Virus record (IMG/VR): IMGVR_UViG_3300047564_002353
Coordinates: 38,000 to 101,999 of that record
Source of the DNA: a virus
Length of the DNA stretch: 64,000 nucleotides
Strand: one strand, 5' to 3'
Positions 39,813-46,194 of this stretch are shown here, one piece after another. Below the pieces are notes generated by a model, which was given only the letters and a program-made list of their open reading frames with translations, searched no databases and was not told the DNA's origin. Position numbers and translations under genes: made by a program. How positions within the stretch are numbered: the stretch's first letter is position 1; every line of letters starts with the position of its first letter.

Positions 39813-40023
39813 TCGAATATTAGAATGGGTGGCCTGTGGGGTCACCCTAGTTGGAGCTGCACTAACAGCTCAAAATATCTATCCTTTGAACACTTTGTTC
39901 TTAGAGTTAGGTGCATTGATCTATATCATCTGGTGTATACGTATTCGTAGAATCAGTTTAATTCTGGTCAATGTGACTTTGTTTTTAATTTATTTGCCAC
40001 CCTTAATAAGGAACTTTACATAA
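39805..40023 (+). CDS. Small polytopic membrane protein
   Basis: 72 aa, TTG start; two to three hydrophobic segments (WVACGVTLVGAALTAQNIYP; LFLELGALIYIIWCI; LILVNVTLFLIYLPP). Resembles short half-transporter-like phage membrane proteins. Role unknown. Confidence 0.6.
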   Translation: MLNRILEWVACGVTLVGAALTAQNIYPLNTLFLELGALIYIIWCIRIRRISLILVNVTLFLIYLPPLIRNFT

Positions 40024-40214
40024 TGGAACGCCATCGATTTAATGTTTGTATTGAACGCCGTGATGCTAATGGTATGTGGAGCATCAACAGCAATGATAAC
40101 TTTGATACTATTGTAGAAGCTCGTACTGTTAACGACGCTGAACGTATGCTGATGTCGCAGTATGGACATGGTGGAAACACTGTGGTCCGTGCTAACTATC
40201 GCGGACAGGCCTAA
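40023..40214 (+). CDS. Small unknown protein (63 aa)
   Basis: MERHRFNVCIERRDANGMWSI; 'EARTVNDAERMLMSQYG'. Alpha/beta pattern. Overlap with neighbours at both ends. Confidence 0.65.
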   Translation: MERHRFNVCIERRDANGMWSINSNDNFDTIVEARTVNDAERMLMSQYGHGGNTVVRANYRGQA

Positions 40215-40282
40215 TGACGCCTAATGTACCTAGGTGGCCCGAAGATCCCATGGACTACGAGCTGCCTCCACATACTGATTAG
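40214..40282 (+). CDS. Tiny Pro/Asp-rich ORF (22 aa)
   Basis: MTPNVPRWPEDPMDYELPPH...; TAATG overlap with the previous stop, ends at TAG just before a terminator. Confidence 0.45.
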   Translation: MTPNVPRWPEDPMDYELPPHTD

Positions 40283-40290
40283 CAAGTTTG

Positions 40291-40325
40291 CAACGGTGTT
40301 GTTTTTATGCAACACCGTTTTTTTT
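40291..40325 (+). terminator. Rho-independent terminator abutting a promoter
   Basis: AACGGTGTTG - TTTTTATG - CAACACCGTT hairpin followed by eight T residues. The T tract runs directly into the GG-TTGACT -35 of the next promoter. Confidence 0.85.
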
Positions 40326-40327
40326 GG

Positions 40328-40356
40328 TTGACTTTTCGAGTTCGTGGTGCTATACT
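40328..40356 (+). promoter_or_regulatory. Sigma70 promoter
   Basis: TTGACT, 17-bp spacer, TATACT, immediately after the terminator. Confidence 0.75.
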
Positions 40357-40389
40357 ATTGAAACTGTGTAAAACAACAAGGAGAGCGAG

Positions 40390-40635
40390 ATGTCAAACTA
40401 TCCAAATATGTCGTACTGTATGTTCGAAAACACTCAACTGGCCATGGATCAGCTGGCTACCTTTCTGCAAGAAGCAGATCAGGATGACATGCTGGACATG
40501 AGTAAGAGCGAGCTTCGTGCAATGCGTGAGCTGGTGGGCTACTGCGAACAGTACCTGCGCTTGGTTGAGGACTTTGACGACCAGCGTCAGCAGATCCTGG
40601 ATGCTTGTGAAGATGACGAAATGGAGGAGTTCTAA
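40390..40635 (+). CDS. Acidic helical phage protein (81 aa)
   Basis: MSNYPNMSYCMFENTQLAMDQLATFLQEA; highly acidic, helical, C-terminal CEDDEMEEF. I recall the N-terminal block from many phages; function unknown. Confidence 0.7.
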   Translation: MSNYPNMSYCMFENTQLAMDQLATFLQEADQDDMLDMSKSELRAMRELVGYCEQYLRLVEDFDDQRQQILDACEDDEMEEF

Positions 40636-40892
40636 TGTATACCGTTGAAGTTTACAAACAGGATCGCCGTACCAAGTCGGGTGAGCGGCTGGTACACAAA
40701 GCAGACTATGACACTGACAACATCAGTCAGCTGGAGCATAGTGTAAAGCATACGTGGCGCAAGGGCTATCGTTATGAGATTCACCAAACCTATGTGACCC
40801 GCAAGAACATGATGAATGGGCAGGAGTTCCAAGAGCGTTATGATACGCCCTACTACTGCTCGCCTAGATCTGAAACTTATTGGAGTTCATAA
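40635..40892 (+). CDS. Small unknown protein (85 aa)
   Basis: MYTVEVYKQDRRTKSGERLV; beta-rich, basic. TAATG coupled to both neighbours. Confidence 0.65.
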   Translation: MYTVEVYKQDRRTKSGERLVHKADYDTDNISQLEHSVKHTWRKGYRYEIHQTYVTRKNMMNGQEFQERYDTPYYCSPRSETYWSS

Positions 40893-41092
40893 TGTTAACA
40901 CCTAAACAACTATGGTTATTCAATCAGCTGGGCGAGGACCCTGCACAAGAGAAAGATGTACGCCTAAATCATCGTTTGTGTGTAGAGCAGTTTGGAGCTG
41001 TTAAGAATTTTACAACATGGCTGACCAAGCGTCTGTACCGCAAGTGGGAGTCGGATCGTCGCAGAAATACAACACCTTATCTAGGAGACTAG
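40892..41092 (+). CDS. Small unknown protein (66 aa)
   Basis: MLTPKQLWLFNQLGEDPAQE; basic helical 'TTWLTKRLYRKWESDRRRN'. Ends at TAG, which here appears to act as an ordinary stop. Confidence 0.65.
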   Translation: MLTPKQLWLFNQLGEDPAQEKDVRLNHRLCVEQFGAVKNFTTWLTKRLYRKWESDRRRNTTPYLGD

Positions 41093-41093
41093 T

Positions 41094-41210
41094 ATGTTAA
41101 AAATAGCAATAGGTATGGGCAGCATTGTTATGATGATTGCAACACTGATTACTGCTTTAGTAATAACTAGAATGTGTCTCAGTGCTGCACATCATTTTCT
41201 GCTGAAATAG
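41094..41210 (+). CDS. Small membrane protein (38 aa)
   Basis: MLKIAIGMGSIVMMIATLIT ALVITRMCLSAAHHFLLK; ends at TAG 1 nt before the next -35 box. Confidence 0.5.
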   Translation: MLKIAIGMGSIVMMIATLITALVITRMCLSAAHHFLLK

Positions 41211-41211
41211 G

Positions 41212-41240
41212 TTGACATTTGGGCACAGAGGTGCTATTAT
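41212..41240 (+). promoter_or_regulatory. Sigma70 promoter
   Basis: TTGACA, 17-bp spacer, TATTAT. Confidence 0.75.
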
Positions 41241-41273
41241 ATACACACTTAGACAACAACGAAGGAGAGCGAA

Positions 41274-41702
41274 ATGGGTACAAGAGCATTGACGTTTGTT
41301 TATGATGGCGACAAGCCAATCCTCAATCTTTACCGCCAGTATGATGGCTACCCAACTGGGCACGGTGCTGAACTAGCACAATTCCTAGAGGGCTTTACCA
41401 TTGTCAACGGTATTGGTCGCGAGACTACCCGTGTGGCTAATGGCATGGGCTGCTTGGCTGCACAGGTTGTAGCACACTTCAAAGACAGCGTGGGCGGATT
41501 TTATATCCACAGCGTTGACAGTAAGGAGTGCGGTCAGGACTACGAGTACCATGTGTACCAAAAGGACAAGGAGCTGCGTGTTCGCATTACGGATCGTGGC
41601 TGCAATATGTTTGGGCTTACAATCAGTGACACTAACGCCAGCATCTTTGACGGCTCTGTTGCAGAGTTTGTAATGTTCTGCTCTGAGCCACAAGCGGCAT
41701 AA
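41274..41702 (+). CDS. Conserved phage protein (MGTRALTFVYDG family)
   Basis: 142 aa. 'MGTRALTFVYDGDKPILNLYRQYDGYPTGHGAELAQFL' and 'QDYEYHVYQKDKELRVRI'. A recurrent small domain in phage genomes with no assigned role. Own promoter and GGAG site. Confidence 0.75.
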   Translation: MGTRALTFVYDGDKPILNLYRQYDGYPTGHGAELAQFLEGFTIVNGIGRETTRVANGMGCLAAQVVAHFKDSVGGFYIHSVDSKECGQDYEYHVYQKDKELRVRITDRGCNMFGLTISDTNASIFDGSVAEFVMFCSEPQAA

Positions 41703-41708
41703 ATTGGT

Positions 41709-41737
41709 TGACAAAGTGTAGGGCTGGTGTTATACTA
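41709..41737 (+). promoter_or_regulatory. Sigma70 promoter
   Basis: TTGG-TTGACA, 17-bp spacer, TATACT. Confidence 0.75.
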
Positions 41738-41766
41738 GCTCTACACTAACAAAACAGGAGCACAAA

Positions 41767-42027
41767 ATGGCTAGATTTGCAATTGAGCAGTATGTGGATC
41801 AAAAGAATCAGTGGGCAGGCTTGTTTGGTGGTCGGAAGCTGAGCTTGCTGAACAAGGCGGACAGGCAGCGGATTGCTGACAGTTTGGATGCAGACCTCAG
41901 CCCAGAGAATTTGAGCTGTGATGGCGAACTGCCTCGTGCGGAGGTGCAGAAGCGTTATAACTTCCTCACCCGTGCTGCCAAAGAGTTGAAGAGCATTGAC
42001 CCTGCTGTTGAAATGTACGGATTCTAA
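41767..42027 (+). CDS. Small unknown protein (86 aa)
   Basis: MARFAIEQYVDQKNQWAGLF; helical, charged. No family recognised. Shares a promoter with the next two genes. Confidence 0.65.
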   Translation: MARFAIEQYVDQKNQWAGLFGGRKLSLLNKADRQRIADSLDADLSPENLSCDGELPRAEVQKRYNFLTRAAKELKSIDPAVEMYGF

Positions 42028-42036
42028 GGAGCTAGA

Positions 42037-42186
42037 ATGAACAGAGAAGGATTGAACAGAATCGATCTTACTATTAGTATTTGGGTCGATACGGATGAGT
42101 ATCAAGACATAATTGAAAACTTGGATTACGATATCCAGCATCCTGCGGTCAAGGATATGGAACTCGTTGACGTAAACTACGAATAA
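42037..42186 (+). CDS. Small unknown protein (49 aa)
   Basis: MNREGLNRIDLTISIWVDTD; 'ENLDYDIQHPAVKDMELVDV'. Has the beta-alpha-beta feel of the 47-aa protein at 30112. GGAG site upstream. Confidence 0.6.
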   Translation: MNREGLNRIDLTISIWVDTDEYQDIIENLDYDIQHPAVKDMELVDVNYE

Positions 42187-42196
42187 GGAGACTGAT

Positions 42197-42763
42197 ATGC
42201 CTAACTGGTGCGAAAACAGTGTTGTACTCAAGCACGAAGACCCTACATTCGTTGCTCGTGCTCGTGAATCATTTAATCGCGGCGAGCTGTTGAATGAATT
42301 CGTTCCTGTACCTAAGGACTTGCTTGAGGCTATGGCAGGCAGTTTTGGTGATGCGGATAAGCAGAAGGACTTGGAGATTCAAACTGCATACAATATCAAG
42401 AACTATGGTTACAGCAACTGGTATGACTTCTGTATTGCAGAGTGGGGGACCAAGTGGGATATAGGTGCTAATGGTCAGCCTGCACAGGATATCGAAGGTG
42501 GGCTGATGTTAAACTTTGAATCAGCATGGGCTCCTCCGATTGAAGCATATAGCAAGCTGAAGAGTATGGGTTTCTATATTGAGGCTTTTTACTATGAAGG
42601 TGGCATGGGATTCTGCGGTGCTTGGATGGATGGTGAGGATGAATACTATCAGATCGAAGGCAACAGCGAATGGGTAGAAGCCAACATACCCGAGTATATC
42701 GACGAGGCGTTTGGTATCTCTCAAAATATGGCAGAATGGGAAGAAGAAAATGCAGAAGAATAA
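42197..42763 (+). CDS. Api92/YubB-like protein
   Basis: 188 aa. 'MPNWCENSVVLKHEDP' start, 'EFVPVPKDL', 'WYDFCIAEWGTKWDIG', 'LMLNFESAWAPPIEAY' are the hallmarks of the ferredoxin-like Api92/YubB (DUF1281-type) family on phages and plasmids. Function unknown. Acidic C-terminus. Confidence 0.8.
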   Translation: MPNWCENSVVLKHEDPTFVARARESFNRGELLNEFVPVPKDLLEAMAGSFGDADKQKDLEIQTAYNIKNYGYSNWYDFCIAEWGTKWDIGANGQPAQDIEGGLMLNFESAWAPPIEAYSKLKSMGFYIEAFYYEGGMGFCGAWMDGEDEYYQIEGNSEWVEANIPEYIDEAFGISQNMAEWEEENAEE

Positions 42764-42854
42764 ACCTGAGCAACAACGAGTACGTCCCAAGGAACCCAAT
42801 TGGGACTTCTCTGGGCTGGAAGCAGTAATTAGACTGTGGGCTAAATCAAAATGA
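42750..42854 (+). CDS. Tiny basic ORF (34 aa)
   Basis: MQKNKPEQQRVRPKEPNWDF...; overlaps the end of the Api92-like gene and the ATGA of the next gene, filling the gap exactly. Confidence 0.5.
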   Translation: MQKNKPEQQRVRPKEPNWDFSGLEAVIRLWAKSK

Positions 42855-43084
42855 GTAAACTACAACTACTTCACCGTCCATGGGTAGTATTTGATCCTCA
42901 TAATACTAACCATAGAAAGTATTACTCGGACTTTACCAAATATTCAACGTGGGGTCGTTGCCCTGTTAGGTTCATTATGGATGACGACAGTAACGATTTA
43001 GTAACAATGATTCAGCGTAAATTGGTAGAGTATTATGTAGTCAAAGAGTTTAATTTGGACGAATATAATGCAAAAAAGGCTTGA
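42851..43084 (+). CDS. Conserved small phage protein (77 aa)
   Basis: MSKLQLLHRPWVVFDPHNTN; 'YYSDFTKYSTWGRCPVRFIMDDDSNDLVTMIQRKLVEYYV'. A well-defined block known from other phages as I recall. Function unknown. Confidence 0.7.
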   Translation: MSKLQLLHRPWVVFDPHNTNHRKYYSDFTKYSTWGRCPVRFIMDDDSNDLVTMIQRKLVEYYVVKEFNLDEYNAKKA

Positions 43085-43109
43085 CACCAAACCAAAAGCA
43101 TAGTATAAT
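43081..43109 (+). promoter_or_regulatory. Sigma70 promoter
   Basis: TTGACA, 17-bp spacer, TATAAT, beginning in the stop codon of the previous gene. Confidence 0.75.
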
Positions 43110-43168
43110 TTGAACTGTAGTAGCAATATTACTTGTTTTTCTTTTAACACACACATGGAGATGTAACA

Positions 43169-43522
43169 ATGGCAACTGATAAAACTTATACCGTAGCTGG
43201 TACTTCTAAACACAATGGTGGCTTCAAAGTTCGTTTCGCTAACGATTTGATGCGTACCAAGAACCTGACCAAGTCTGGTCACACTGATATTGTTTTGGTT
43301 GAGCTGCCCAAGGCCATGCTCAAGATTGATGCTGTGAACTATATTGCAACTCTTGATGAGTTCAGCAATGTTGGTTCTAAGTCAGCTATCATGGACTATC
43401 TGGATCGCAATGATGCAGAGCCTAAAGCTAAGGCAGGCCCCGCTGCTAAGGCCCCTACTAAGGCCAAGGCACCAGCTAAGGCCAAGGCTGCTGAGACTGT
43501 AGACGAAGACGCACCCTTTTAA
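43169..43522 (+). CDS. Basic-linker protein with SSB-like acidic tip
   Basis: 117 aa. N-terminal 75 residues form an alpha/beta domain ('GFKVRFANDLMRTKNLTKSGHTDIVLVELPKAML'). Then a Lys/Ala/Pro linker (KAKAGPAAKAPTKAKAPAK) and the tip ETVDEDAPF, which copies the acidic ...PF end that SSB uses to recruit repair and replication proteins. Inferred: DNA-associated recruiter or competitor of SSB. Confidence 0.7.
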   Translation: MATDKTYTVAGTSKHNGGFKVRFANDLMRTKNLTKSGHTDIVLVELPKAMLKIDAVNYIATLDEFSNVGSKSAIMDYLDRNDAEPKAKAGPAAKAPTKAKAPAKAKAAETVDEDAPF

Positions 43523-43535
43523 TCGCGTGTGAGGC

Positions 43536-43574
43536 CTCCGTATCGTATAAATAATTTCACTATGCGATACGGAG
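43536..43574 (+). promoter_or_regulatory. 10-bp hairpin enclosing a late promoter and start codon
   Basis: CTCCGTATCG / CGATACGGAG with a 19-nt loop, followed by a T-rich stretch. The loop carries TATAAATA and the ATG of the next gene. May terminate the upstream transcript. Confidence 0.55.
43546..43553 (+). promoter_or_regulatory. T4-type late promoter TATAAATA
   Basis: Exact T4 late consensus; predicted +1 about 3 nt before the ATG at 43562. Confidence 0.6.
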
Positions 43575-43735
43575 TTTCTTTTTCAAACGATTATTTTGAA
43601 GGTGTGGTAGTAATACGTGACTTTCAAAGCGAACCCAAAGGCCGTGTATTGGCCATAATACCTAGAGAATCAAGACACGAGGCAGAACAGGAAGCACAAC
43701 GAATCTGCGACTTATTAAATAAATCCTTGCAATGA
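43562..43735 (+). CDS. Small unknown protein (57 aa)
   Basis: MRYGVSFSNDYFEGVVVIRD; 'PRESRHEAEQEAQRICDLLNK'. The ATG at 43562 is preferred over a GTG at 43529 because the late promoter lies between them. Confidence 0.6.
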   Translation: MRYGVSFSNDYFEGVVVIRDFQSEPKGRVLAIIPRESRHEAEQEAQRICDLLNKSLQ

Positions 43736-43905
43736 AATTTGAATTATACGAAGTTTGGAGTGAGGACTCTGACTTAGTAGATACTACAAGCAGTCTAGTC
43801 GAAGCTAGAATACTTGCTCAACAAGCACTTGACGAAGGTGCAGAGTTTGTTGTAATATATAGAGAAACAGACGAAGGCGATCTTGAAGTAGTTGAAGAAA
43901 TGTAA
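43732..43905 (+). CDS. Small acidic protein (57 aa)
   Basis: MKFELYEVWSEDSDLVDTTS; 'LVEARILAQQALDEGAEFVVIYRETDEG'. Typical small alpha/beta phage ORF, ATGA coupled to the previous gene, ending just before tRNA-Leu. Confidence 0.65.
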   Translation: MKFELYEVWSEDSDLVDTTSSLVEARILAQQALDEGAEFVVIYRETDEGDLEVVEEM

Positions 43906-43906
43906 T

Positions 43907-43993
43907 GCCCGGGTGGTGAAATAGGTAGACACAAGAGACTTAAAATCTCTCGCTCGAAAGGGCGTGCCGGTTCGATTCCGGCCTCGGGCACCA
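43907..43993 (+). tRNA. tRNA-Leu(TAA)
   Basis: 87 nt with a long variable arm, encoded CCA, anticodon stem AGAGA/TCTCT and loop CTTAAAA. Reads UUA/UUG, useful for an AT-rich phage. Confidence 0.93.
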
Positions 43994-44000
43994 CTAACAT

Positions 44001-44075
44001 CTGGCCGTAGGTAAATGGATATACCAGTAGCCTTCTAAGCTTCTATTCCAGGTTCGATTCCTGGCGGCCGGACCA
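44001..44075 (+). tRNA. tRNA-Arg(TCT)
   Basis: 75 nt, acceptor CTGGCCG/CGGCCGG, D stem GGTA/TACC, loop CTTCTAA with anticodon TCT, T stem CCAGG/CCTGG, encoded CCA. Reads AGA. Confidence 0.9.
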
Positions 44076-44083
44076 CTCCCTAG

Positions 44084-44099
44084 GTTAGTAAGCACTAAC
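44084..44099. promoter_or_regulatory. Palindrome GTTAGT-AAGC-ACTAAC
   Basis: Fourth copy of the GTTAGT palindrome, 42-57 bp upstream of the 44141 promoter. Confidence 0.5.
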
Positions 44100-44140
44100 T
44101 TACAAATCCCTCCAAAACAGTTAACTATTAAAATTTTTGG

Positions 44141-44168
44141 TTGACTTTTTTACGCAAAGCTGTATAAT
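44141..44168 (+). promoter_or_regulatory. Sigma70 promoter
   Basis: TTTTTGG-TTGACT, 16-bp spacer, TATAAT. Confidence 0.75.
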
Positions 44169-44201
44169 ACAAACACTTAAACAAAACAGCAGGAGCGTAA
44201 A

Positions 44202-44495
44202 ATGCGTGTAAAAAAAGCAACTAAAGCAGACGTAGCAACTATTGTAGCAATTATGCAAGCTGACTTAGCACGTTATGTGCAACTAACAAAAACAGTAGAC
44301 GCTGACGCAGACGACATTTACATAACAGAATTGCACTACGACGACATTGTGTACAATTACAATGCACTGTTGCAGTTTACGCAAGACAAAGACACAGTAA
44401 AATTGTGCGACGCACTAATTAAACAAGACACAATTGTGCGCGAGTTTTTTTATAAAACTGTACACTACGCAACAGACAATTATTTGTACTATTAA
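44202..44495 (+). CDS. Unknown 97-aa protein lacking Gly, Pro, Ser and Trp
   Basis: MRVKKATKADVATIVAIMQA...; predicted helical. The gene contains no GG, CC or TC dinucleotide, and the protein has no Gly, Pro, Ser or Trp. Strong promoter and AGGAGCG site argue it is expressed. Function unknown. Confidence 0.7.
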   Translation: MRVKKATKADVATIVAIMQADLARYVQLTKTVDADADDIYITELHYDDIVYNYNALLQFTQDKDTVKLCDALIKQDTIVREFFYKTVHYATDNYLYY

Positions 44496-44501
44496 TTTTG
44501 G

Positions 44502-44530
44502 TTGACAAAGTGTGTATAGTGTGCTACTAT
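44502..44530 (+). promoter_or_regulatory. Sigma70 promoter
   Basis: TTTTGG-TTGACA, 17-bp spacer, TACTAT. Confidence 0.7.
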
Positions 44531-44565
44531 ACACACACTTAAACAAAACACATAGGAGCGAAACT

Positions 44566-44745
44566 ATGCAAACAACTAAACAACAACTATTTGCTAAATT
44601 AGCAGAAGTGCAAGACCTGCTACATAACAGCACTTGCGACAGCGAAACTTTTGCACAAAGCTTGCAAGCTGACATAGGCTGGGCTGCGGAGCTGGACATT
44701 GCACTGCGTACACTTACAGACAATATAGATTATTACGTGGACTAA
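44566..44745 (+). CDS. Small helical protein (59 aa)
   Basis: MQTTKQQLFAKLAEVQDLLH; 'ADIGWAAELDIALRTLTDNI'. No family recognised. Free of TC on the coding strand. Confidence 0.65.
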   Translation: MQTTKQQLFAKLAEVQDLLHNSTCDSETFAQSLQADIGWAAELDIALRTLTDNIDYYVD

Positions 44746-44751
44746 AAACGG

Positions 44752-44780
44752 TTGACAAAGTGTGTGTACTGTGCTATTAT
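44752..44780 (+). promoter_or_regulatory. Sigma70 promoter
   Basis: TTGACA, 17-bp spacer, TATTAT; nearly identical to the 44502 promoter and leader. Confidence 0.75.
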
Positions 44781-44807
44781 ACACACACTAACACATAGGA
44801 GCGAGAA

Positions 44808-44972
44808 ATGGACGAAGCTAAAATTGAGCGGCTGGAACGTACACTGTGGGAGCTAGAGCAGCTGGCTAGTGAGCTGTTTGACATGGGCTACATTACACAG
44901 GGCAACATGATTTATGATGCTGTAGAAGCAATGGACATGGAATTGCAAGACGTAGTAGAGGGGAGAGCATAA
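44808..44972 (+). CDS. Small helical acidic protein (54 aa)
   Basis: MDEAKIERLERTLWELEQLA...; predicted two-helix hairpin. TAATG coupled to the next gene. No TC on the coding strand. Confidence 0.6.
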   Translation: MDEAKIERLERTLWELEQLASELFDMGYITQGNMIYDAVEAMDMELQDVVEGRA

Positions 44973-45205
44973 TGTTGCTTAAATACCAAATTGAAGAACT
45001 GCTGGCCCTGGATGCTGACGGCCTTGCTAGAATTGCAAGAGCCAGTGGTTACAAAGATGCTAAGTTCACTGACTGCGAGTTTGTGGGCATTACTAACGGC
45101 GGCGAGTTTGCATATAAAGCAACATATTTTGAGGACGGTGCGTACGACTTTACAAAATTGTATGTTCGCCGTGACCCTGCTGGGAACTATGTAGCAGACT
45201 ACTAA
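44972..45205 (+). CDS. Small unknown protein (77 aa)
   Basis: MLLKYQIEELLALDADGLAR; 'DCEFVGITNGGEFAYKATYFEDGAYDFTKLYVRRDPAGNYVADY' beta meander. Unknown. Confidence 0.65.
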   Translation: MLLKYQIEELLALDADGLARIARASGYKDAKFTDCEFVGITNGGEFAYKATYFEDGAYDFTKLYVRRDPAGNYVADY

Positions 45206-45217
45206 CACAAAAAACGG

Positions 45218-45245
45218 TTGACATTTTGGACAGTTAGTGTATAAT
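45218..45245 (+). promoter_or_regulatory. Sigma70 promoter
   Basis: TTGACA, 16-bp spacer, TATAAT. Confidence 0.75.
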
Positions 45246-45275
45246 AGCTGCATACGTTAACAAAAAGGAGCCAAA

Positions 45276-45518
45276 ATGTTTGCTACTGCTAAAAACAACA
45301 CTGCTTACGCTAAACTGTCCTTTTGCAAAAAACTGCAATTGTTTAAAATGATCGTTGCTTTTAATGTAACGCAGCGTAATGCTAAGGGCAAACTGTTGTT
45401 TCCTGTGCAACAAAAGTGCAACTATGTTAGTGGTCACTTTGCGCTAGAGGACCTTGCTAAACAGTTAACTGTTGCGGAGCAGCATCTGCGTACAAATAAA
45501 ATACAAATTGTAGAATAA
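45276..45518 (+). CDS. Small unknown protein (80 aa)
   Basis: MFATAKNNTAYAKLSFCKKL; basic, 'HFALEDLAKQLTVAEQHLRT'. No family recognised. Confidence 0.65.
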   Translation: MFATAKNNTAYAKLSFCKKLQLFKMIVAFNVTQRNAKGKLLFPVQQKCNYVSGHFALEDLAKQLTVAEQHLRTNKIQIVE

Positions 45519-45524
45519 TTTTGG

Positions 45525-45553
45525 TTGACAGTATAGCACCTTTGTGCTATACT
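45525..45553 (+). promoter_or_regulatory. Sigma70 promoter with palindrome in the spacer
   Basis: TTGACA, 17-bp spacer, TATACT; overlaps the 12-bp inverted repeat at 45528-45555. Confidence 0.75.
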
Positions 45554-45555
45554 GT
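45528..45555. promoter_or_regulatory. Operator-like palindrome over a promoter
   Basis: ACAGTATAGCAC-CTTT-GTGCTATACTGT, perfect 12-bp arms, covering the end of the -35 through the -10. Ideal position for a repressor. Confidence 0.6.
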
Positions 45556-45575
45556 GTTTTTAGTTAGGAGCGTTT

Positions 45576-45722
45576 ATGTACACATTATATTTTTATAACA
45601 GTGGCGGGGAACGTGAGACGCATGGCTCGCACCCTACACTGGAAGCAGCTCAAGCAGTTCAAGCTCAAATGCAGGAAGAATTTGGCGACGATGATTCGCG
45701 TTTTGAGATTGTAGTTACCTAG
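45576..45722 (+). CDS. Small acidic protein (48 aa) ending in TAG
   Basis: MYTLYFYNSGGERETHGSHP; 'ALEAAQAVQ'-type helix and acidic end. The TAG is followed in frame by three sense codons and the ATG of the next gene, so amber readthrough would fuse the two proteins. Confidence 0.65.
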   Translation: MYTLYFYNSGGERETHGSHPTLEAAQAVQAQMQEEFGDDDSRFEIVVT

Positions 45723-45731
45723 GAGCGTCTA

Positions 45732-45947
45732 ATGACAGAACTAAAAGATATGCAGGGCCGTGTAATCTCAGTAGGTGATCAGGTGGCCTTTGTGGGCTAT
45801 CACAATTCCAACACATTGACAATTGGTGTTGTAAAAAAGCTACATCGCGTTCGTGCAGAAGTAGAGTACAAGAGTTTGTGGTCAAATAAGTCTAAAGAGA
45901 TCCTTAACACACGGGGATTGGTCAAGATTGAAAAGGAGTTTGCATAA
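45732..45947 (+). CDS. Small SH3/KOW-like protein (71 aa)
   Basis: MTELKDMQGRVISVGDQVAFVGYHNSNTLTIGVVKKL: beta-barrel pattern resembling KOW/SH3 domains. AGGAGCG upstream overlaps the TAG of the previous gene. Confidence 0.65.
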   Translation: MTELKDMQGRVISVGDQVAFVGYHNSNTLTIGVVKKLHRVRAEVEYKSLWSNKSKEILNTRGLVKIEKEFA

Positions 45948-46153
45948 TGAATATTCTAGAACAGTTTGAAGAGTTGGGCAACAGAGCCAGCTTCCACTTT
46001 GCAGATGACAGTGGTAGAGAGTTTGACTCAGGTTTTGCTCGCCAGCGTGAAGCAGAAGCCTTGTTCGTTCAGCATCCCGAGCTGCGTGAGGAAATGACAG
46101 CAATCTCTAAGAGATTTTTGTGGACATTAAAGATTGACAAATTGGTTAGTTGA
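45947..46153 (+). CDS. Small unknown protein (68 aa)
   Basis: MNILEQFEELGNRASFHFAD; helical. Its last codons (KIDKLVS) double as the -35 region of the next promoter. Confidence 0.65.
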   Translation: MNILEQFEELGNRASFHFADDSGREFDSGFARQREAEALFVQHPELREEMTAISKRFLWTLKIDKLVS

Positions 46154-46162
46154 CTGTATAAT
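46134..46162 (+). promoter_or_regulatory. Sigma70 promoter
   Basis: TTGACA, 17-bp spacer, TATAAT, inside the end of a gene. Confidence 0.75.
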
Positions 46163-46194
46163 ATACACATACACTAACAAAACAGGAGCGAACT

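Larger units (their letters stand above)
44113..45065 (+). other. Segment without any 5'-TC-3' dinucleotide on the plus strand
   Basis: Line-by-line reading finds no TC from 44113 to 45065, across three genes, part of a fourth, and their spacers. GA (TC on the other strand) is common. See findings. Confidence 0.9.

Noticed and set aside
41157-42776. Minus-strand ORFs opposite the 41-43 kb genes
   Set aside because: They run across promoters and ribosome sites of strongly supported plus-strand genes.
43529-43561. N-terminal extension from the GTG at 43529
   Set aside because: The late promoter lies between this GTG and the ATG at 43562.
43818-44000. Minus-strand ORF reading PEAGIEPARPFEREILSLLCLPISPPGHY
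   Set aside because: It is the antisense of tRNA-Leu, a well-known false protein call.
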